Positions 24,142-33,157 of a DNA stretch of 64,000 bases are shown here, piece after piece (the stretch's first letter is position 1; the number at the start of each line of letters is the position of its first letter). Position numbers and translations under genes: made by a program. The DNA is taken from NCBI GenBank assembly GCA_965249785.1, contig CBDFMU010000026.1, forward strand, positions 1 through 64,000. Direction: 5' to 3'. The notes beneath the pieces were generated by a model. That model made no database searches. It was not told where the DNA came from and saw only the letters and a list, made by a program, of their open reading frames with translations. This stretch comes from M3007 sp965249785. GTDB taxonomy: Bacteria > Bacteroidota > Bacteroidia > Chitinophagales > Saprospiraceae.

Positions 24142-24735
24142 TTACCGTCCATAAGCCGCCAAATGCCGGGCAATATATTTTCCGATAATATCGAATTCAA
24201 TATTGACTGTTTGGCCGACAGTGAGGTCACGAAAATTGGTGTGCTCCCAAGTATAAGGAATAATGGCCACGCTGAAATAATCATCCTTTGGGTCTACCAC
24301 CGTCAGGCTCACTCCATTCAGACAAACCGAGCCTTTATCCACCAGTAAATGTTCCGGTTGTGGCGCATAGCGAAAAGTAAATCGCCAACTGCCGCCGGTT
24401 TCCAATACTTCCAGACACGTGGCTACTGTATCCACGTGGCCCTGCACCATGTGACCATCCAGCCGTCCACCCATTGGCAGGCAGCGTTCCAGATTGACCA
24501 GACTGCCAGGTTGCCAATTGCCCAAATTGCTGCGCATCAAGGTTTCTTCCACCGCAGTTACCACGTGCATGCCCGGCGATAAGCCAACCACAGTAAGGCA
24601 AACTCCGTCGTGGCTGAGGCTTTGGTCAATTTTCAATTCGCTGGAAATCGCGCTTTCGACGGTGAAATGGCGATTAGAGCGGTCTTTTTCAATGTGGCGC
24701 ACAGTGCCTAATGCTTCGATGATGCCAGTGAACAT
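24142..24735 (-). CDS. ribE: riboflavin synthase (alpha chain)
   Basis: A 197-residue enzyme built of two similar lumazine-binding barrels. The first starts MFTGIIEALGTV and holds SHDGVCLTVV; the second holds MVQGHVDTVA and SVCLNGVSLTVVD. It makes riboflavin from two molecules of 6,7-dimethyl-8-ribityllumazine. Full length. I saw no FMN riboswitch upstream. It is divergent from feoA over a 258-base region that holds the feo promoter and operator, and convergent with the BASS gene. Confidence 0.95.
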   Translation of the reverse strand: MFTGIIEALGTVRHIEKDRSNRHFTVESAISSELKIDQSLSHDGVCLTVVGLSPGMHVVTAVEETLMRSNLGNWQPGSLVNLERCLPMGGRLDGHMVQGHVDTVATCLEVLETGGSWRFTFRYAPQPEHLLVDKGSVCLNGVSLTVVDPKDDYFSVAIIPYTWEHTNFRDLTVGQTVNIEFDIIGKYIARHLAAYGR

Positions 24736-24835
24736 GAGCTAATTATGAATTATAAATTATGAAATGCAGCAGAGTATGGGGCAGCTTGTGACAAAATGTT
24801 TACCCCTTTTTCCTTTTCGTTTCCAAAACAACTTC

Positions 24836-24843
24836 TACTTTTG
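24836..24843 (+). promoter_or_regulatory. -7 promoter box of feoAB
   Basis: TACTTTTG fits TAnnTTTG. The operator-like palindrome starts 5 bases downstream, so a bound repressor would cover the start point of transcription (expected near 24850). Confidence 0.7.
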
Positions 24844-24848
24844 CCTTG

Positions 24849-24865
24849 TTTAGATTTTATCTAAA
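24849..24865 (+). promoter_or_regulatory. DtxR-type operator palindrome upstream of feoAB
   Basis: TTTAGATTTTATCTAAA is a perfect 7-3-7 inverted repeat. Its half-site TTTAGAT is like those bound by iron or manganese regulators of the DtxR/MntR family, which commonly control feo genes. It is placed on the expected start site, 129 bases before the feoA ATG. The assignment to DtxR-type is by resemblance; a regulator gene is not in this window. Confidence 0.7.
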
Positions 24866-24993
24866 TCAAATTGCAGGTTTAAGGTTTAGCCGCTGTTTTA
24901 AATTTATTGATTTCAGCAGGCTGGATTTTTCTAAACCTTTTTTAAACCATCCCAACCCCTCCTAAACTATATTATTTCCTTTTCCACCTCTTT

Positions 24994-25227
24994 ATGCAAC
25001 GCCGCTACCGTACTATTCCCGATTTGAAATTGCACGAAAGTGCCCTCACTATTGCGTTTTCTAACCAGGAACTAGCCTGCAAACTTACCGCAATGGGCGT
25101 GTTGCCGGGTACCCGGATTGAAATGGTGCGCCATGCTCCGTTTGGCTCTGCTTATTACGTGAAAGTGGACGGTGTTCGGATGGCGTTGCGGGAGGAAGAA
25201 GCAGCGAGTATTCTGCTGGAAGTATGA
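24994..25227 (+). CDS. feoA: ferrous iron transport protein A
   Basis: A 77-residue SH3-like protein. The core reads KLTAMGVLPGTRIEMVRHAPFGSAYYVKVDG in pieces (MGVLPGTRIEMV, YYVKVDGVRMALREEEA), the FeoA pattern. It is thought to bind and tune FeoB in the cytoplasm. The stop overlaps the feoB start by four bases (ATGA), which indicates translational coupling. The 5' leader has the operator at 24849-24865 and is about 140 bases long. Confidence 0.93.
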   Translation: MQRRYRTIPDLKLHESALTIAFSNQELACKLTAMGVLPGTRIEMVRHAPFGSAYYVKVDGVRMALREEEAASILLEV

Positions 25228-27371
25228 GCAATGGTGCGCGCAGCTTCCGCAAAATCGCCTTGGTCGGCAATCCCAACAGTGGTAAATCCACGGTGTTCAA
25301 CCAATTGACTGGCCTGCGGCAAAAGACGGGCAATTTTCCCGGTGTCACGGTGGATATTAAGACCGGACGGCTGCGTTTTGCCAATGGGGAAGAAGCCCAG
25401 TTGATTGATTTTCCCGGCACCTATAGTCTGTATCCGACTTCTTCGGATGAAAAAATGGTGGCTCAGGTGCTGGCCAATCCCATTAGTGAATTTTTTCCCG
25501 ACGCGATAGTATATGTGGCCGACCTGACCAAGCTGGAGAAGCACATGCTGCTTTTTACCCAACTGCTCGACCTGAATTTGCCGATGATTCTGGTATTGAA
25601 TATGTCGGATGCAGCGACCGAACTGGGTATTAAAGTCAATACCGCTCGACTGGCAGAACGTTTTGGGGTGCCCGTGATAGCGGTCAGTGGGCGTACTGGC
25701 GACAACATTCAGCGGCTATTGGGAGAAGTGGAAAAACTGGATTGGCGGGGAGCAGATGTTCGGAAACCCTATTATCCTTTTTCAGATTTGGAAAAGCAGG
25801 TTTCGGAAGCCGTGCGCCTTAATTTGAGCGTCGAAAATTCGTATCGTGCGCTCCAGCTGGCGCATCACCACAGCTGGCTGCCGTTTATGTCCAAAACCGA
25901 TCGCGGCACTGTAGCAGCTATTGTCCAGACCAAAAATTTTCAGTCGCTGCGGGGCCAGGTAGACGAAACGCTGGATCGCTACGATCATTTTTTGCCAGTC
26001 GTGCAAGATGCCGTGCAGCAGCCGCCGGCTTTCCCCAGTACGCCCACGGATAAACTGGATGCCATCCTGACCCACCGCCGCTGGGGGCCAGTTATTTTTT
26101 TGGGGGTAATGCTGTTGGTCTTTCAGGCCATTTTTGACTGGAGTCAATACCCGATGGATGCTATTGATGCGGGATTTGGGCACCTGAACGACTGGTTGAA
26201 AATGCACTTACCCGCCGCCTGGTACACCGATTTGTTGACCGACGGTGTGCTGACCGGACTGAGCGGCATCATGGTTTTTGTACCGCAAATTGCCTTGTTA
26301 TTCCTCCTCATCACCATTTTGGAAGAGGTAGGCTACATGGCGCGGGTGGTATTTATGTTCGATAAAAGTATGCGCCGCTTCGGGATGAACGGCCGTAGTA
26401 TTGTCTCGCTCATCAGCGGCGGGGCCTGTGCCGTACCTGCTATTATGAGCAGTCGCACCATTGGCAACTGGCAGGAACGGCTTATTACTATCATGGTCAC
26501 ACCGTTTATCAGTTGCAGTGCCCGCATCCCGGTTTATTTGGTGCTGATCGGTCTGGCCGTCCCGAACATAAAAGTCCTGGGCTTTTTGAGTGCACAATCT
26601 TTGGTGTTTGGTGGAATGTATGCGCTTGGCGTGGCCGTGGCCTTAGCGTCAGGCTGGGCGATGAAAAAATGGCTGCGGCGGCGCGAACCGTCTTTTTTAG
26701 CGATCGAATTGCCGGTGTATCGGCTGCCGCAATGGCGCAATGTGTGGCTCACCGTGTGGGAAAAAGTGCGGGCATTCATCACTGGCGCGGGCAAAATCAT
26801 CATCTGGGTATCCATTGGCTTATGGGCGCTTTCGAGTTTTGGTCCGGGCGATTCCATGCACCGGGCTGAAATTTCAGCTATACAAGAGGCCCACCCAAAC
26901 GTTGATACCGCCGATTTGGTGGCCCAACATCGCCTGGAGGCGTCTTATGCCGGGCGGTTGGGGCAGTTTGTAGAACCTGCTTTTCGACCTTTGGGCTACG
27001 ATTGGAAGATCAGTATTGCGCTGCTGACTTCTTTCGCCGCGCGGGAAGTCTTTACTGGCACTTTGGCCGTATTGTACAACCTTGGTTCCGCCGAAGCAGA
27101 CATTAATAATCGGGAAGAAAACGCTGCAAAAACCACGCTGCGCACCGAAATGCGTAAGGAAACCTATGCCGACGATCCCACTCGGCACGTGTATACTTTG
27201 GCGACCGCTTTATCGCTGCTGGTATTTTACGCTTTGGCCATGCAGTGTTTTAGTACGCTGGCGGTGGTACGTCGAGAAACAGGCAGTTGGAAATGGGCTA
27301 TTTTTCAGTTCTTTTTTATGACTGGACTAGCCTATTTAGGTGCCTGGGCGGTGTACGAGATTTTTTCCTGA
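25224..27371 (+). CDS. feoB: ferrous iron transporter FeoB
   Basis: A 715-residue inner-membrane protein that imports Fe2+. The N-terminal G domain shows GNPNSGKST (G1, residues about 14-22), FPGVTV (G2), DFPGTYSL (G3) and LNMSD (G4). The C-terminal part has about 8-10 helices with the two Gate repeats (GFMVFVPQIALLF-like GIMVFVPQIALLFLLI, and SISLLTSFAAREVFTG), and SGGACAVPAIMSSRTI with the conserved cysteine. Complete. It is translationally coupled to feoA and under the same operator. No feoC is seen. Confidence 0.95.
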   Translation: MSNGARSFRKIALVGNPNSGKSTVFNQLTGLRQKTGNFPGVTVDIKTGRLRFANGEEAQLIDFPGTYSLYPTSSDEKMVAQVLANPISEFFPDAIVYVADLTKLEKHMLLFTQLLDLNLPMILVLNMSDAATELGIKVNTARLAERFGVPVIAVSGRTGDNIQRLLGEVEKLDWRGADVRKPYYPFSDLEKQVSEAVRLNLSVENSYRALQLAHHHSWLPFMSKTDRGTVAAIVQTKNFQSLRGQVDETLDRYDHFLPVVQDAVQQPPAFPSTPTDKLDAILTHRRWGPVIFLGVMLLVFQAIFDWSQYPMDAIDAGFGHLNDWLKMHLPAAWYTDLLTDGVLTGLSGIMVFVPQIALLFLLITILEEVGYMARVVFMFDKSMRRFGMNGRSIVSLISGGACAVPAIMSSRTIGNWQERLITIMVTPFISCSARIPVYLVLIGLAVPNIKVLGFLSAQSLVFGGMYALGVAVALASGWAMKKWLRRREPSFLAIELPVYRLPQWRNVWLTVWEKVRAFITGAGKIIIWVSIGLWALSSFGPGDSMHRAEISAIQEAHPNVDTADLVAQHRLEASYAGRLGQFVEPAFRPLGYDWKISIALLTSFAAREVFTGTLAVLYNLGSAEADINNREENAAKTTLRTEMRKETYADDPTRHVYTLATALSLLVFYALAMQCFSTLAVVRRETGSWKWAIFQFFFMTGLAYLGAWAVYEIFS

Positions 27372-27401
27372 ATTTTCTAATTGCCTTTAGATCATGCAGT
27401 T

Positions 27402-27435
27402 TTTGAACCTATTTGGGTCAGAGCGTTTACTTTTG
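27402..27435 (+). promoter_or_regulatory. promoter of the Mla-type ATPase gene
   Basis: TTTG (27402-27405), a 22-base spacer, then TACTTTTG (27428-27435) fit the -33/-7 pattern. The ATG is 74 bases downstream. It means the ATPase gene does not depend on feoAB transcription. Confidence 0.7.
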
Positions 27436-27508
27436 CAACGTGGCGGCTAAGTCCGTCAATATCTACGCATAAAATTTTCACATCCTCCACACTCTCAACC
27501 GAGACACA

Positions 27509-28282
27509 ATGATTCGTGCAGAAAATGTGACCAAACAGTTTGGCGACCAGGAGGTGCTGAAAGGCATTACGTTCAACTTTGAGGCAGGCAAAAACAACCT
27601 CATTATTGGGCGTTCGGGAGCGGGCAAGACGGTGCTGTTGAAGATTCTGGTAGGTCTGCAAACGCCTACTACTGGCAAAGTGTGGTACGATGACGTGGAT
27701 TTTACCAACCTCGATAAAGAAGGAATGCGCGCCATCCGTATGCAGATCGGGATGCTGTTTCAGGGGTCGGCACTTTTCGATTCGCTTTCGGTAGAACAAA
27801 ATATCCGCTTCCCACTGGATATGTTTACCACCATGAATGCCAGGCAAAAATTGGAACGCGTAAACCACTGCCTGGAGCGGGTAAATCTGGCTGGCAACAA
27901 CGCTAAATTTCCATCCGAACTTTCTGGTGGTATGCAGAAACGGGTCGGTATTGCGCGGGCTATTGTGTTGGAACCCAAATACTTATTCTGTGATGAGCCA
28001 AACTCTGGTCTCGACCCGAAGACCTCCATTTTGATTGACGAACTCATTACCAGCATTACTGCGGAGCAAAATATTACCACCGTCATCAATACCCACGATA
28101 TGAACTCGGTGATGGAAAGCGGCGACAATATTTGCTTTTTGCATGAAGGCCGCCTGGAATGGAGCGGCTCGAAAGATGAGGTACTGAATAGCGACAATGA
28201 AAACCTGCAATCTTTCATTTTTGCTTCGCCGTTTTTGCAGCGGTTGCGCAAGGCGGCGATGGAGAACGGTGCCACGGTGTAG
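27509..28282 (+). CDS. ABC transporter ATPase, MlaF/Ttg2A-like
   Basis: A 257-residue ATPase with Walker A GRSGAGKT (about residues 35-42), Q-loop MLFQGSALFDSLSV, signature LSGGMQKRV and Walker B YLFCDEP. The SALFDSLSV stretch and SGGMQKRVGIARAI are typical of ATPases that work with MlaE permeases in retrograde phospholipid transport. Such ATPases normally sit next to a MlaE permease and an MCE protein. Neither is here: feoB is upstream and a FG-GAP lipoprotein downstream, so the partner must be elsewhere. It has its own promoter. Confidence 0.88.
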   Translation: MIRAENVTKQFGDQEVLKGITFNFEAGKNNLIIGRSGAGKTVLLKILVGLQTPTTGKVWYDDVDFTNLDKEGMRAIRMQIGMLFQGSALFDSLSVEQNIRFPLDMFTTMNARQKLERVNHCLERVNLAGNNAKFPSELSGGMQKRVGIARAIVLEPKYLFCDEPNSGLDPKTSILIDELITSITAEQNITTVINTHDMNSVMESGDNICFLHEGRLEWSGSKDEVLNSDNENLQSFIFASPFLQRLRKAAMENGATV

Positions 28283-28316
28283 TGGTTATTATAGCGAAGT
28301 GTTTTTTATATAATCC

Positions 28317-28334
28317 ATTTTTATTTATAAAAAT
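28317..28334. promoter_or_regulatory. AT palindrome upstream of the FG-GAP lipoprotein gene
   Basis: ATTTTTAT-TT-ATAAAAAT is a perfect 8-2-8 inverted repeat, 58 bases before the ATG. It could be an operator or a weak terminator for the ATPase transcript. AT-only palindromes are common by chance. Confidence 0.3.
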
Positions 28335-28392
28335 ATGATTATAAATATGTTATATGCCAATTGCCCAATAAACTAATAACCACTCACCAACT

Positions 28393-31300
28393 ATGTACGG
28401 ACGCCGGCTCTACCTGGCACTTTTCGCGGGCATTCTTTTCGTAATGGCTTGTCAAAAGCCCGCTGCTTCTACGCTTTTCAGCGCGTTGGCTTCCTCTACT
28501 ACCGGAATTGATTTTGTCAATAACCTGCCCGACCAGACGCCGGACGGGATGAATATTATCCAATATCTCTACTACTACAATGGTGGCGGCGTAGCCACAG
28601 GCGATGTGAATAATGACGGTCTTCCCGATCTGTATTTTACTTCCAATACTGGTCAAAACAAACTTTATCTTAATCGCGGAAATTGTCGCTTCGAGGATAT
28701 AACTGCAACAGCAGGCGTGGGCGGCACAGGTAGCTGGAAAACCGGTGTCACGATTGCCGATGTAAATGGCGACGGCTGGCTGGATATTTATGTGTGCCAG
28801 GTAGGGGATTATAAAAGTTTCAAAGGCAAAAATCAACTTTTCATTAATAATGGCGCAGCCTCAAATGGTACTACTTTCACCGAACGTGCCGCCGAATATG
28901 GGCTCGATCTGCAGGCTTTTTGCACTCAAGCCGCTTTCTTCGACTACGACCTCGACGGTGATCTAGATTGTTTCATCGTTTGCCACAGTGTACATTCTTC
29001 CGCCAGTTACCGCGACACGGCGCATACCCGCGTCTTCGACCCGCGTGCGTCCGATCGGCTGTATCGCAACGATAATGGCCACTTTAATTTAGTGCAAAAT
29101 AGTGGTCTTCAGGATGGGTTGTCCGGCTACGGTTTGGGGTTGGCCGTCGGCGATCTGAACGGCGATGGCTACCCGGATGTGTACGTAACCAATGATTTTC
29201 ACGAGAACGACTATTTATACTATAATGTTGGCGGTCAATATTTTAAGGAAGATTTGACCAACAGTATGGGGCATACCTCCAATTTTTCTATGGGCTGTGA
29301 TTTAGCCGATTTCAACAATGATACTCGCCCCGATCTCCTTACCCTGGACATGAAACCGGAGGACGAACCTACCCTCAAGGCCAGTCAGCCAGCTGATGCT
29401 TATGATGTGTACACGTATAAACATAGTTTAGGTTATCACTGGCAATTTCCCAGGAATAATTTGCAGTTGAATCGAGGGGAAATGCCTTCCACGCCTAAGC
29501 CCTCCCTGCCCTCTGTAAAGGGGGGAGGGTTACTCACTTCGCCGCAAAAATCCCCACAGTCATCCGTGGGCAGAGCCTCCTTGCAAGCGGAGAAGCTCTC
29601 CTTACAGAAAGATAAAATGCCTGCTTTGGCAGCGCGGAATGTGCTCCCCCCTTTACGGAGGGTAGGGGGGGGTAAACGGGTCGTATTCTCCGAAATCGGC
29701 CAGCTTGCAGGCGTTGCCACCACCGACTGGAGTTGGAGCGCACTCTTCGCTGATCTTGACCTGGATGGTTGGAAAGACCTCTACATCACCAACGGCATCG
29801 TGCGGCGGCCCAACGACATGGATTATTTGAAGTTTATTTCTTCCGCCGATGTGCAGCAGCAAGCCACTGATTTACAATTAATTGAAAAAATGCCGCCGGG
29901 CGAAGTAGCAAATTATGCTTATCGCAATCGGAAAGACCTGACTTTTGAAGATGTCTCTCAAACCTGGGGACTCGATCAACGCGGCTGCTCCAACGGGGCC
30001 GTCTACGTAGACCTGGATAACGATGGCGATTTAGATTTGGTGACTAATAATTTGAACGCGCCTGCCTCGGTTTTGCAGAACAATACGGTGGGGGCAAATT
30101 GGCTGAAAATCAAATTCAAAGGCACTGGTAAAAACCCCTTCGGCATCGGTGCTTCCATAAAAATATGGACATCGGGTCAAGTACAATACTATGAAAACCA
30201 ATGCACTCGCGGTTTTCAATCCTCCGTGGAGCCGGTGTTGAATGTTGGCTTGGGAAACCACTCTCAAGTAGATTCGCTACAAGTAACCTGGCCGGGCGGG
30301 TGGCGGCAAATGCTCTATCAAGTACCTGCCAAACAGATTTTGTCCTTGGAACAATCGGCAGCTCAGACCAATAATGCTGTGGCTGCATCACCCATTATTC
30401 TGGCTTCCCAAACTATAGCCGTTGACGTACCGCCCATAGCCGACGATCTTATTTCCGAAAAATTATTGCCTTGGTCGCTCCATACGCAGGGGCCTGCGGC
30501 GGTGATGATGCCAGATGGGACAGATTTTGTAGCAGGTAAACAATTGTATCTCCGCAGCAATTCTGGGACAATGATGGCCGCATCCTTGCCGCCGATAACT
30601 GGCCATGTTACTACTGGCACATTGTTCGATGCCGATGGGGATGGTGATCCAGACTTGTATTTGGGTACTGGCAATAGCAGTGATACCACACTGAACGACT
30701 ACCTGTTGCGCAATGATGGAAAGGGCAATTTTGTATTGGTACCCAATGCTTTACCCTCCATGCGAGAGCATACATCTTGCGTGCGATACGCCGATTTTGA
30801 TGGGGATGGCGACCTGGATTTGTTTGTTGGAGCGAGGTCGGTCGGCGGCGCGTATGGGTTGGCACCACATTCTTTTTTGTTGACAAATGACGGCAAAGGC
30901 CACTTTACCGACGCCACTTCTCTGCTACCAGACAACGGCGTACTCGGCATGGTCACCGACGCGCAATGGGTAGATATCGACGGCGATCACCTGCCTGATT
31001 TGGTCGTAGTCGGTGAATGGATGGCGGTGACGATACTGCGCAATACAGGTAGTAGTTTCACCAAAACCGAAATTCCAGCTTCGGCGGGTCTATGGAATTG
31101 TCTGCGCACCATGGATGTAGACGGCGATGGTGACCCGGACCTGCTGGCAGGTAATTTGGGGCTGAATTCCATCCTCCACGCCAGCCCCTCCGAACCGCTG
31201 GGCTTATGGGTCAAAGACTTTGACAACAACGGCTCTTTCGATCCCATTTTGACGCTTTATCGCCAAGGGCGAAATTGCGTTTTTGCCGATAAAGATTTGT

Positions 31301-31797
31301 TGGTCAGTCAGTTGGCAATGATGCGAAAACGTTATGTGGATTACCGGAAATTTTCCCAAAGCACGTTTGAAGAGGTTTTTACGGACGATATGCGTAGCCA
31401 GGCCATTCACCGGGAAGTGCAGGAATTGGCTAGTTGCTGGATCGAGAATCGCGGTCAAAATCAGTGGATACTGCATCCTTTGCCGATGATCGCGCAGTGT
31501 AGTCCAGTCTTTGCGATGTTGCCCGGCGACTTTAATGGCGATGGAAAAACTGACTTACTGTTGGGTGGAAATTTCTACGAAGTGCAGCCGAGTATTGGTC
31601 GGTTTGATGCTTCCTTTGGCACGTTGCTACTGAATGATGGACATGGAAACTGGCAATCTGTAGAGCCTGTCGAATCCGGTTTTTGGCTAGATGGGCCAGT
31701 GCGTGATTTGGAATTTTTAGATCGAATTGGCCTGCCTCAATCGGTGCTGATCACGCGCAGCGGCGGCGGAGTAGAGCTTATCGAAGCAGAGCATTAG
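28393..31797 (+). CDS. large FG-GAP / ASPIC-UnbV repeat lipoprotein
   Basis: A 1134-residue protein with a lipobox signal (LFAGILFVMACQK, Cys20). It holds many FG-GAP/VCBS blades with calcium-like loops (DVNNDGLPDLYF, DVNGDGWLDIYV, DFDGDGDLDLFVG, DVDGDGDPDLLAG) forming beta-propellers, and an ASPIC/UnbV domain at about residues 560-660 (GIGASIKIWTSG, VTWPGGWRQ). It is probably surface- or periplasm-anchored and sugar- or protein-binding. Residues about 363-431 are foreign to the family: a proline/glycine-rich insert coded by a GC-rich palindrome (29479-29683) that splits the usual NNLQLNRG...FSEIGQLAGV junction. The frame stays open. Function of the whole family is unknown. Confidence 0.88.
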   Translation: MYGRRLYLALFAGILFVMACQKPAASTLFSALASSTTGIDFVNNLPDQTPDGMNIIQYLYYYNGGGVATGDVNNDGLPDLYFTSNTGQNKLYLNRGNCRFEDITATAGVGGTGSWKTGVTIADVNGDGWLDIYVCQVGDYKSFKGKNQLFINNGAASNGTTFTERAAEYGLDLQAFCTQAAFFDYDLDGDLDCFIVCHSVHSSASYRDTAHTRVFDPRASDRLYRNDNGHFNLVQNSGLQDGLSGYGLGLAVGDLNGDGYPDVYVTNDFHENDYLYYNVGGQYFKEDLTNSMGHTSNFSMGCDLADFNNDTRPDLLTLDMKPEDEPTLKASQPADAYDVYTYKHSLGYHWQFPRNNLQLNRGEMPSTPKPSLPSVKGGGLLTSPQKSPQSSVGRASLQAEKLSLQKDKMPALAARNVLPPLRRVGGGKRVVFSEIGQLAGVATTDWSWSALFADLDLDGWKDLYITNGIVRRPNDMDYLKFISSADVQQQATDLQLIEKMPPGEVANYAYRNRKDLTFEDVSQTWGLDQRGCSNGAVYVDLDNDGDLDLVTNNLNAPASVLQNNTVGANWLKIKFKGTGKNPFGIGASIKIWTSGQVQYYENQCTRGFQSSVEPVLNVGLGNHSQVDSLQVTWPGGWRQMLYQVPAKQILSLEQSAAQTNNAVAASPIILASQTIAVDVPPIADDLISEKLLPWSLHTQGPAAVMMPDGTDFVAGKQLYLRSNSGTMMAASLPPITGHVTTGTLFDADGDGDPDLYLGTGNSSDTTLNDYLLRNDGKGNFVLVPNALPSMREHTSCVRYADFDGDGDLDLFVGARSVGGAYGLAPHSFLLTNDGKGHFTDATSLLPDNGVLGMVTDAQWVDIDGDHLPDLVVVGEWMAVTILRNTGSSFTKTEIPASAGLWNCLRTMDVDGDGDPDLLAGNLGLNSILHASPSEPLGLWVKDFDNNGSFDPILTLYRQGRNCVFADKDLLVSQLAMMRKRYVDYRKFSQSTFEEVFTDDMRSQAIHREVQELASCWIENRGQNQWILHPLPMIAQCSPVFAMLPGDFNGDGKTDLLLGGNFYEVQPSIGRFDASFGTLLLNDGHGNWQSVEPVESGFWLDGPVRDLEFLDRIGLPQSVLITRSGGGVELIEAEH
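29479..29683. repeat. in-frame palindromic insert in the FG-GAP lipoprotein gene
   Basis: The left arm (29500-29529; CCCTCCCTGCCCTCTGTAAA then a G6 run) is complementary to the right arm (29644-29672; a C6 run, TTTACGGAGGGTAGGG), with only a few mismatches. The interior holds smaller hairpins. The ~205 bases add about 68 codons without a stop and keep the frame. It shares the C6/TTACGG/G-run core with the insert in pheT. Confidence 0.8.
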
Positions 31798-31809
31798 TCC
31801 CAATTTTAA

Positions 31810-31851
31810 ATGCAGAGTGCGGAATCTTGTTTATAATTCCGCACTCCGCAT
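31810..31851. repeat. inverted repeat between convergent genes
   Basis: ATGCAGAGTGCGGAAT and ATTCCGCACTCCGCAT form a 16-base stem with one G-T pair and a 10-base loop. It lies between the ends of the FG-GAP gene and the DUF2541-like gene and could end both transcripts, though no long T run follows. The words ATTCCGCA and CTCCGCATT recur inside pheT at 48691-48732. Confidence 0.65.
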
Positions 31852-31870
31852 TGCCTTATTCCACATGCGA

Positions 31871-32293
31871 TTAGTGTCTTCCCCAAACCTGCACCACGGC
31901 TTTCCCGCGCGCCAGATTTTTGGTATCATACCAGAACACAATTTTCTGAATCACCCGTTTGTTGCCGGGCAGATCAATGACGCGGCTTTCGCTACCAGCG
32001 GCGAAATTGTTACGCAGGTCAATATCCTCCGTCTCGCCATTGCCGTAGTGCACCACTAATTTCTGCATATTGACCGGGCTACGTTTTACTTTTACTTGGA
32101 TGGCGGTAAAAACGCCTTCGCGAGCGGTCACAACGATTTCGTCTTTGTCGAGGCCATAATTCACTTTTCTCATGCCCAAAAGTTCCCAAGGGGCTTTTTC
32201 GAGACTTTTTGGTGCTTCTGCCGTCTGAAAAGACATGGCAAATAAGGACGCGAACGCGGCAAAAAACAACGATACTTTCATGGTGTATTTCAT
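31871..32293 (-). CDS. secreted DUF2541-like protein
   Basis: A 140-residue protein with a signal peptide (VSLFFAAFASLFAMSFQTAEA) and a compact beta-rich domain: WELLGMRKVNYGLDKDEIVV, then MQKLVVHYGNGETEDIDLR, SRVIDLPGNKRVIQKIVFWYD and VQVWGRH. This order (LG, D.I.V, G.F..I.V.V, NG, IDL.G..R.I..I.F.Y, G) fits the DUF2541 family, whose role is unknown. Two start codons are possible: ATG 32293 (MKYTMK) or ATG 32281, the second giving a more typical signal peptide. Confidence 0.75.
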   Translation of the reverse strand: MKYTMKVSLFFAAFASLFAMSFQTAEAPKSLEKAPWELLGMRKVNYGLDKDEIVVTAREGVFTAIQVKVKRSPVNMQKLVVHYGNGETEDIDLRNNFAAGSESRVIDLPGNKRVIQKIVFWYDTKNLARGKAVVQVWGRH

Positions 32294-32455
32294 AATCGAA
32301 AATTTTTGGTGAACCTAATAAATGGGTGTCCTGGTTTGGACGGCGTTTAGCGGCGAACGTTTAAGCAACACCTTTAAAACCACAAAAAAGGCAGGCCACC
32401 TTTGGCCCAAAGCAGATATTCCGAATATTCAAACCTACCTATTCCCTACTTTCAA

Positions 32456-33157
32456 ATGTTTCATACCATAGAGGCTTCGCGTGCTATTACGGCCTGGGCC
32501 GAAGAAGATCGCCCACGCGAGAAAATGCTGTTGAAAGGTCGCCAAGCCCTCACCGATGCAGAATTACTGGCCGTTCTACTCGGTTCCGGCTCCGTCGGCG
32601 AGAGTGCCGTGGCTTTGGCCCAACGTATTCTCGGTAGTGTAGATAGCAATCTGCACGAATTGGGCAAACGCTCCTTCAGTGAATTGCAACGCTTTCGAGG
32701 TATAGGCGAGGCCAAGGCGATTACTATTGCCGCCGCGCTTGAATTGGGTCGCCGCCGCCAATTATCTGATCTGCGCGAACGGCCTCGCATTACCGCGAGC
32801 CGTGATGCTTTCAATGCTATTGCGCCCTTACTCAACGACCTCCACCACGAAGAATTCTGGTTGTTAATGTTGAATAAAGCCAATGAAGTATTTGCCCGCG
32901 AATGCCTCAGCAAAGGCGGCATGGCGGGTACCGTCGTCGATGTAAAAATGGTGTACAAAACGGCCCTCGATGCTCGCGCGGCGGGTATTATTGCCGTCCA
33001 TAACCACCCTTCGGGCAACCTGCAACCCAGTCAGGCCGATCTGGACTTAACCAAACGGCTGCGTAAGGCTGGCGAGGTGCTGGATTTGACATTGCTCGAC
33101 CACCTTATTGTTTCGGAACGAGGTTTTTATAGTTTTGCCGATGAAGGACTATTGTAA
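32456..33157 (+). CDS. radC: RadC/JAB-domain protein
   Basis: A 233-residue protein with an N-terminal helix-hairpin-helix part (KMLLKGRQALTDAELLAVLLGSG) in pieces, and a C-terminal JAB/MPN metalloprotease-like domain with the JAMM zinc motif HNHPSGNLQPSQAD and an upstream glutamate in EEFWLLML. Named for DNA repair, but its biochemical role is unsettled. The frame is open from a TTG at 32402; the ATG at 32456 (MFHTIEASRAI) matches the family start. A large inverted repeat (33158-33260) follows the stop directly. Confidence 0.92.
   Translation: MFHTIEASRAITAWAEEDRPREKMLLKGRQALTDAELLAVLLGSGSVGESAVALAQRILGSVDSNLHELGKRSFSELQRFRGIGEAKAITIAAALELGRRRQLSDLRERPRITASRDAFNAIAPLLNDLHHEEFWLLMLNKANEVFARECLSKGGMAGTVVDVKMVYKTALDARAAGIIAVHNHPSGNLQPSQADLDLTKRLRKAGEVLDLTLLDHLIVSERGFYSFADEGLL

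Noticed and set aside
24736..24835. FMN riboswitch upstream of ribE
   Set aside because: No conserved AGGG-type helices of the RFN element are visible on the minus strand.
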